Source: Faecalimonas sp. (GTDB lineage: Bacteria > Bacillota > Clostridia > Lachnospirales > Lachnospiraceae). Taken from it: 9,238 bases of DNA. The notes under the pieces were generated by a model. The model did no database searches. It was not told the origin of the DNA and saw nothing but the letters and a program-made list of their open reading frames with translations. The stretch spans positions 1 to 9,238 of the forward strand of contig JAHHTN010000076.1 of the NCBI GenBank assembly GCA_020024645.1. Reading direction: 5' to 3'. Positions 6,672 through 9,238 of this stretch are shown in pieces (position 1 is the first letter of the stretch; each line of letters begins with the position of its first letter). The position numbers were made by a program, and so were the translations under genes.

Positions 6672-6703
6672 GTCACAGTTTTTACATAAATATCTTCTAT
6701 AAT
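6670..6703 (+). promoter_or_regulatory. Candidate PhoB/PhoP-type promoter
   Basis: Two related heptamers, TTGTCAC (6670-6676) and TTTACAT (6681-6687), are spaced exactly 11 bp apart. The second ends 10 nt before a perfect TATAAT (6698-6703). No good -35 hexamer lies 16-18 nt upstream of the -10. An 18-bp direct repeat ending 10 nt before the -10, in place of a -35, is the known layout of Pho boxes in phosphate-controlled promoters. The match in base sequence is partial, so another OmpR-type response regulator is equally possible. Confidence 0.45.
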
Positions 6704-6750
6704 AAACATATCAAATCAAAGAAGACAACGGTTATATTTAAAAGAGTTAT

Positions 6751-6807
6751 TTATGGCTGTTGGACTTCGACTAACAATTTCGTTTTTAAAACGTTTATAT
6801 ATATCAT
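6751..6807 (-). CDS. Possible 18-codon micro-ORF, antisense to the candidate RNA
   Basis: On the minus strand, AAAGGAG (6821-6815) sits 7 nt before an ATG (6807-6805). This opens an 18-codon frame ending in TAA (MIYINVLKTKLLVEVQQP). The ribosome binding site and spacing are ideal, but the peptide is unrecognised, no promoter is evident upstream on this strand, and the region is better explained by the opposite-strand transcript. It could be the remnant of a longer gene or chance. Confidence 0.15.
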   Translation of the reverse strand: MIYINVLKTKLLVEVQQP

Positions 6808-6822
6808 AAATTTTCTCCTTTC

Positions 6823-6850
6823 GACCGACAGAGTACTGTCGGTTGTTTTG
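6823..6850 (+). terminator. Intrinsic terminator
   Basis: ACCGACAG (6824-6831) and CTGTCGGT (6836-6843) form a perfect 8-bp GC-rich stem with the 4-nt loop AGTA, extended by a G-T pair. It is followed on the plus strand by TGTTTTGCTTT. On the minus strand no T-run follows, so it acts in the plus direction. It stands about 200 nt after the PHP gene and would end the transcript from the 6698 promoter, or read-through from the upstream unit. Confidence 0.7.
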
Positions 6851-6900
6851 CTTTATGGATTCTTTCAAGGGAAATATTGTGTAATGTGATCTTAGAAAAT

Positions 6901-6930
6901 TTCAAAAATCGTTATAGTAATGGGTATAAT
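6901..6930 (+). promoter_or_regulatory. Probable promoter of the short unknown gene
   Basis: TATAAT (6925-6930) is preceded at 18 nt by TTCAAA (6901-6906), a 4-of-6 match to the -35 consensus. It is followed by AGGGAG (6951-6956), a reasonable ribosome binding site. The layout indicates that a gene starts just downstream, although the start codon itself is problematic. Confidence 0.5.
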
Positions 6931-6977
6931 AGGAAACAGACATATAAATAAGGGAGAACAAAATAATAAATAAGAAA

Positions 6978-7235
6978 ATGGAAAAATTAGAAAAATTTGG
7001 GATAGAAGTGAAAAAAGGTATGGACGAACTAGGTGAAGAAGCATATTTATTAGAATTATTTGCTTTTGTAAAAAATATGGTGGCAGTGAAAAATACGTTA
7101 GCATTGTTAATGCAAAAACGTGTACAAATTATAAAGATTTTGCAGGAAGAGGGATGGAGGAGATGCTTAAAGCATCTCCTCAAGTACTCTTACAAGCATT
7201 TCCAATCCCTTTTTATCCTCTTCATCAAATCTTGA
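6978..7235 (+). CDS. Short unknown helical protein, possibly decayed at both ends
   Basis: The frame from ATG 6978 gives 85 residues and I do not recognise it. The first 60 or so are charged and helical, with heptad-like leucines (MEKLEKFGIEVKKGMDEL, then LLELFAFVKNMVAVKNTLALLMQKR), possibly a small coiled coil. Two things are odd. First, AGGGAG at 6951-6956 is 21 nt from this ATG, too far to use, while at the right distance (6963) the same frame reads ATA ATA AAT AAG AAA ATG, so a start would need ATA or has been lost by mutation. Second, the last 23 residues (from 7167) are simply the antisense of the sulfoxide reductase gene, so the original 3' end may have been replaced. Real small gene and pseudogene are both possible. 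Confidence 0.4.
   Translation: MEKLEKFGIEVKKGMDELGEEAYLLELFAFVKNMVAVKNTLALLMQKRVQIIKILQEEGWRRCLKHLLKYSYKHFQSLFILFIKS
7158..7180. repeat. Perfect 11-bp palindrome at the 3' end of the sulfoxide reductase gene
   Basis: AGGAGATGCTT (7158-7168) and AAGCATCTCCT (7170-7180) are exact reverse complements around one base. As a hairpin this gives a 9-bp stem with a 5-nt loop. It contains the stop codon and last codons (EEML) of the minus-strand gene and sits where the two convergent frames overlap. It could stop or protect transcripts from both sides, but no T-run follows on either strand, so it is not a standard intrinsic terminator. Confidence 0.5.
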
Positions 7236-7649
7236 GAAAATCGGACTATCAATATCAAGAACTCCAATAATTTTATCATGTGCATGAATTGGAATAACAA
7301 TTTCTGAGTTGGATGCACTGTCGCAGGCAATGTGCCCTGGAAAATCGTGTACATTTTCTACAACGATTGTTTTATTTTGGGAAACAGCAGTCCCACAAAC
7401 TCCGTTACCTATTTTGATTTCTATACAAGCAGGTTTTCCCTGAAATGTTCCAAGTACAAGTTGATTTTCTTTTATGAAATAAAATCCAACCCAGTTAATA
7501 TCGGTGAGAGCTTGATTTAAAAGAGCTGAGGCGTTAGAAAAATTGGCAAGCATATGTGGTACACCGTCTGTTAGAGCGATGAGTTGTGTTTTGAGTAAAG
7601 AATAAAGTTTCTTTTTTTCTGTTGGATAAGTTATATTAACTTGTTTCAT
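7167..7649 (-). CDS. msrC: Free methionine-R-sulfoxide reductase (GAF domain, fRMsr/MsrC)
   Basis: A 160-residue single GAF domain that reduces free L-methionine-R-sulfoxide to methionine in the cytoplasm. The three cysteines that identify this family are present: GKPAC, GVCGTA and HIACDSAS, matching C84, C94 and C118 of the Escherichia coli enzyme. The flanking INWVGFYF and IGVLDIDSP segments are also typical. The frame is open upstream to an ATG at 7709, but the ATG at 7649 is preferred: it has AAGGAG (7664-7659) 9 nt upstream and gives the family's usual length and N-terminus. It is divergent from endonuclease III, and its stop codon lies inside an 11-bp palindrome. The neighbouring short plus-strand frame overlaps its 3' end antisense. 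Confidence 0.9.
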   Translation of the reverse strand: MKQVNITYPTEKKKLYSLLKTQLIALTDGVPHMLANFSNASALLNQALTDINWVGFYFIKENQLVLGTFQGKPACIEIKIGNGVCGTAVSQNKTIVVENVHDFPGHIACDSASNSEIVIPIHAHDKIIGVLDIDSPIFSRFDEEDKKGLEMLVRVLEEML

Positions 7650-7711
7650 TCTATTGATCTCCTTATTCAAATAGTAGTAGTGCAATATAAGATAAGTTAC
7701 ACTTAGCAAAT

Positions 7712-7740
7712 ATTATATCATATTTAGTAGGATTTCTTAA
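7712..7740 (-). promoter_or_regulatory. Promoter of the methionine sulfoxide reductase gene
   Basis: On the minus strand a perfect TATAAT (7717-7712) lies 17 nt from TTAAGA (7740-7735), a 4-of-6 match to the -35 consensus. The expected start near 7705 leaves a leader of about 55 nt before the ATG at 7649. Its position confirms that the upstream ATG at 7709 would not be on the transcript. Confidence 0.55.
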
Positions 7741-7746
7741 AAAAAT

Positions 7747-7774
7747 TTGATTTGAGAACATTGTTATCTATAAA
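7747..7774 (+). promoter_or_regulatory. Promoter of the nth-parvulin operon
   Basis: TTGATT (7747-7752) and TATAAA (7769-7774), 16 nt apart, would start transcription near 7781, about 27 nt before the nth ATG. A second pair, TTGTTA (7761-7766) and TAAAAT (7784-7789) with an extended TGT and a 17-nt spacer, looks better as hexamers. It would, however, start within the ribosome binding site, so the first pair is preferred. The two divergent promoters are only 6 bp apart. Confidence 0.5.
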
Positions 7775-7807
7775 AAATAATGTTAAAATGGCAGAGAGGT
7801 AAAAAAC

Positions 7808-8440
7808 ATGAGAAAAAAAGCATTAGCATTAGAAGTGATTGAACGGTTAAAAAAGGAATATCCAGTTGCAGAATGCACTTTAGATTATGATGAGGCATGG
7901 AAACTACTTGTGGGAGTTCGTTTGGCAGCTCAGTGTACTGACGAGCGTGTGAATATTGTAGTGGAAAAACTATATAAGAAATTTCCAGATGTAGAAGCTT
8001 TAGCCAATGCACAGGTTGAGGAAATTGAAGAAATTGTAAGACCGTGTGGACTTGGAAAAAGTAAGGCAAGAGATATTAGTGCTTGTATGAAAATTTTACA
8101 TGAGAAATATGATGATCAGATTCCAACAACTTTTGATGAGATTTTAGCGCTTCCAGGAGTAGGGAGAAAAAGCGCGAATCTAATTATGGGTGATGTTTTT
8201 GGTAAACCAGCAATTGTAACAGATACACATTGTATACGTTTGGTGAATCGTATTGGATTAGTAAAGGGAATCAAGGAGCCTAAGAAAGTGGAGATGGAAT
8301 TATGGAAAATTATACCACCAGAAGAGGGAAGTGATTTTTGCCATCGCCTTGTATTTCATGGAAGAGAAGTGTGTACAGCAAGGACAAAACCGTATTGTGA
8401 CAGATGTTGTTTGGTCGATATCTGTGCGAAAAAGATATGA
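7808..8440 (+). CDS. nth: Endonuclease III, DNA glycosylase/AP lyase
   Basis: A 210-residue base-excision-repair enzyme that removes oxidised pyrimidines and cleaves at the resulting abasic site. The helix-hairpin-helix LPGVGRKSAN (115-124) carries the catalytic lysine K121, and VTDTHCIRL holds the catalytic aspartate D139. The C-terminal [4Fe-4S] ligands are C189, C197, C200 and C206. Spacing between the first two is seven residues, against six in the E. coli enzyme (C187-x6-C194); the other spacings are standard. AGAGAGG lies about 8 nt before the ATG. The parvulin gene follows after 26 nt and is probably co-transcribed. It is divergent from the methionine sulfoxide reductase, another oxidative-damage repair function, though shared control is not demonstrated. 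Confidence 0.95.
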   Translation: MRKKALALEVIERLKKEYPVAECTLDYDEAWKLLVGVRLAAQCTDERVNIVVEKLYKKFPDVEALANAQVEEIEEIVRPCGLGKSKARDISACMKILHEKYDDQIPTTFDEILALPGVGRKSANLIMGDVFGKPAIVTDTHCIRLVNRIGLVKGIKEPKKVEMELWKIIPPEEGSDFCHRLVFHGREVCTARTKPYCDRCCLVDICAKKI

Positions 8441-8466
8441 TAAAAGTAGAATGAAGGAGAAATAAA

Positions 8467-9207
8467 ATGAGTGAAAAAGTATTAGCAACTGTTGCAGGAG
8501 AAGCAATTACAGAAGAAGAATTACAGGCATTTTTAAACAATGTTCCAAGAGAACAGCAACCATATATTAACAATCCGAAATTTAGAGAACAATGTTTGGA
8601 ACAATTAATTTCTTTACATTTATTTGCTCAAATGGGAGAAGAAATGAAATTAGAAGAAACAGAAGAATTTCAGCAGATTCTTAAAAATGCGAAAAAAGAT
8701 ATTTTAGCACAGTTAGCAATACGTGAAACAATGAAAGATGTGGATGTATCTGAAGAAGAAGTGCGTGCATATTATGATACAAATAGCCAACAGTTTAAAA
8801 AAGGTGCTACAGTTAACGCAAAACACATTTTGACAGATTCAGAAGAAAAATGCCAAGAAATTTTGGAATCTATTTTAAATGGTGAAAAAACATTCGAGGA
8901 TTCTGCAAAAGAGTTTTCTACTTGTCCTTCAAGTGCAAGAGGTGGAGATCTTGGTCAGTTTGGTAGAGGACAAATGGTAAAAGAGTTTGAAGATGTAGCC
9001 TTTACAGCAGAAATTGGAGAGGTAAAAGGGCCTGTAAAAACACAGTTTGGTTATCATTTAATTAAAGTAGAAAATAAAAATGAAGAATCAGTAGCTTCTT
9101 TTGATGAAGTAAAAGAGGTAATTCAAAGAAATCTTGTACAACAGAAACAAAATGCAAAATATATGGAACAGGTAAATGTGTTAAAAGAAAAATATTTAGA
9201 AAAATAG
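8467..9207 (+). CDS. Parvulin-type peptidyl-prolyl cis-trans isomerase, cytoplasmic
   Basis: A 246-residue PrsA/SurA-like foldase without a signal peptide, lipobox or membrane segment, so it should be cytoplasmic, unlike PrsA. Residues 1 to about 100 form an N-terminal helical chaperone domain beginning ATVAGEAITEEELQAFL. The parvulin domain spans about 115-203: AKHIL (118-122), the GGDLGQFGRGQM loop (159-170), F174 in the active-site region, and FGYHLIKVE (194-202). A C-terminal helix completes the chaperone part. It should catalyse prolyl isomerisation during folding of cytoplasmic proteins. AAGGAG, 7 nt upstream, fixes the start. It follows nth by 26 nt, probably in the same transcript. 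No terminator follows before the window ends. Confidence 0.92.
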   Translation: MSEKVLATVAGEAITEEELQAFLNNVPREQQPYINNPKFREQCLEQLISLHLFAQMGEEMKLEETEEFQQILKNAKKDILAQLAIRETMKDVDVSEEEVRAYYDTNSQQFKKGATVNAKHILTDSEEKCQEILESILNGEKTFEDSAKEFSTCPSSARGGDLGQFGRGQMVKEFEDVAFTAEIGEVKGPVKTQFGYHLIKVENKNEESVASFDEVKEVIQRNLVQQKQNAKYMEQVNVLKEKYLEK

Positions 9208-9222
9208 GAAAAAAAGAAAACT

Positions 9223-9238
9223 ATGCGAGAAACAGTAT
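9223..9238 (+). CDS. Possible start of a further gene (partial)
   Basis: An ATG at 9223 opens a frame (MRETV) that runs off the right edge. AGGA at 9206-9209, overlapping the parvulin stop, is a weak ribosome binding site 13 nt upstream. Only five codons are visible, so the call is tentative. Confidence 0.2.

Larger units (their letters stand above)
6710..6850 (+). ncRNA. Candidate small RNA or peptide leader of about 140 nt
   Basis: Bounded by the TATAAT at 6698-6703 and the intrinsic terminator at 6824-6849, this stretch would give a transcript of about 140 nt. Just before the terminator stem it carries CTCCTTT (6815-6821), the complement of AAAGGAG ribosome binding sites; a single-stranded anti-SD stretch is common in regulatory RNAs that block translation. 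It also holds an 18-codon frame (6753-6809, MAVGLRLTISFLKRLYIS) preceded by a weak AAAGAG, so it could instead encode a small basic peptide. I recognise no known RNA family. The remainder of the 6620-6977 gap holds no other supported gene. Confidence 0.35.

Noticed and set aside
6915..6930. GGGTATAAT upstream of the short unknown gene as an Rrf2 site
   Set aside because: The similarity is confined to the -10 hexamer and adjoining G's; the second half-site does not match.
7650..7709. Upstream ATG of the sulfoxide reductase frame, giving 20 extra residues
   Set aside because: The predicted transcription start is near 7705, there is no ribosome binding site before 7709, and ATG 7649 has a strong one and the family's usual length.
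7764..8069. Minus-strand frame opposite nth
   Set aside because: It is the antisense of the conserved endonuclease III gene and lacks a start signal.
1..9238. CRISPR array, tRNA or rRNA genes, insertion sequence transposase, prophage genes
   Set aside because: No regularly spaced repeats, cloverleaf-like segments, rRNA motifs, transposase or phage proteins were seen by eye.

Overview
The window comes from a low-GC, anaerobic Gram-positive bacterium, most likely a clostridium of the Lachnospiraceae type. This is inferred from the AT-rich sequence, strong AAGGAGG-type ribosome binding sites, and the gene content: an anaerobic Ni-Fe carbon monoxide dehydrogenase, a NifX-like metal-cofactor protein and a cytoplasmic parvulin. 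No species can be assigned from the sequence alone.

Left part (1-4191). The tail of an unrecognised plus-strand gene faces a minus-strand operon. The two are separated by a perfect 15-bp inverted repeat (116-160) that probably terminates the operon. In transcription order the operon is an Rrf2-family repressor (4191-3790), a CooS-type carbon monoxide dehydrogenase (3732-1849), a CooF-type protein with four [4Fe-4S] clusters (1837-1385) and an FAD/NAD(P) oxidoreductase (1388-162). Together they would oxidise CO, pass electrons through the CooF protein and reduce NAD(P)+, or run in the reverse redox-balancing direction. The same 19-bp motif lies in the rrf2 promoter, between -35 and -10, and in the rrf2-cooS gap, so autoregulation plus control of cooS is likely. 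No CooC-type nickel-insertion ATPase is present.

Middle part (4192-6619). Divergent from rrf2, with a good promoter, is a three-gene plus-strand unit: a NifX/NifB-like protein with a Cys/His-rich metal-binding tail, a GT4 glycosyltransferase that starts 4 nt after the previous stop, and a PHP-domain phosphoesterase. The metal-binding protein beside a nickel enzyme suggests, without proving it, a role in metal supply.

Gap (6620-6977). This stretch has no conventional gene. It does contain a possible PhoB/PhoP-type promoter, about 140 nt of potential transcript and a good intrinsic terminator preceded by a CUCCUUU stretch complementary to ribosome binding sites. It is a candidate small RNA, or a leader with a tiny peptide. 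A second promoter leads into a short gene of unknown function (6978-7235) that lacks a proper start codon at its ribosome binding site and runs into the 3' end of the next gene.

Right part (7158-9238). A free methionine-R-sulfoxide reductase (minus strand) is divergent from endonuclease III and a cytoplasmic parvulin-type peptidyl-prolyl isomerase (plus strand). Each direction has its own promoter. The window ends within the first codons of a possible further gene.
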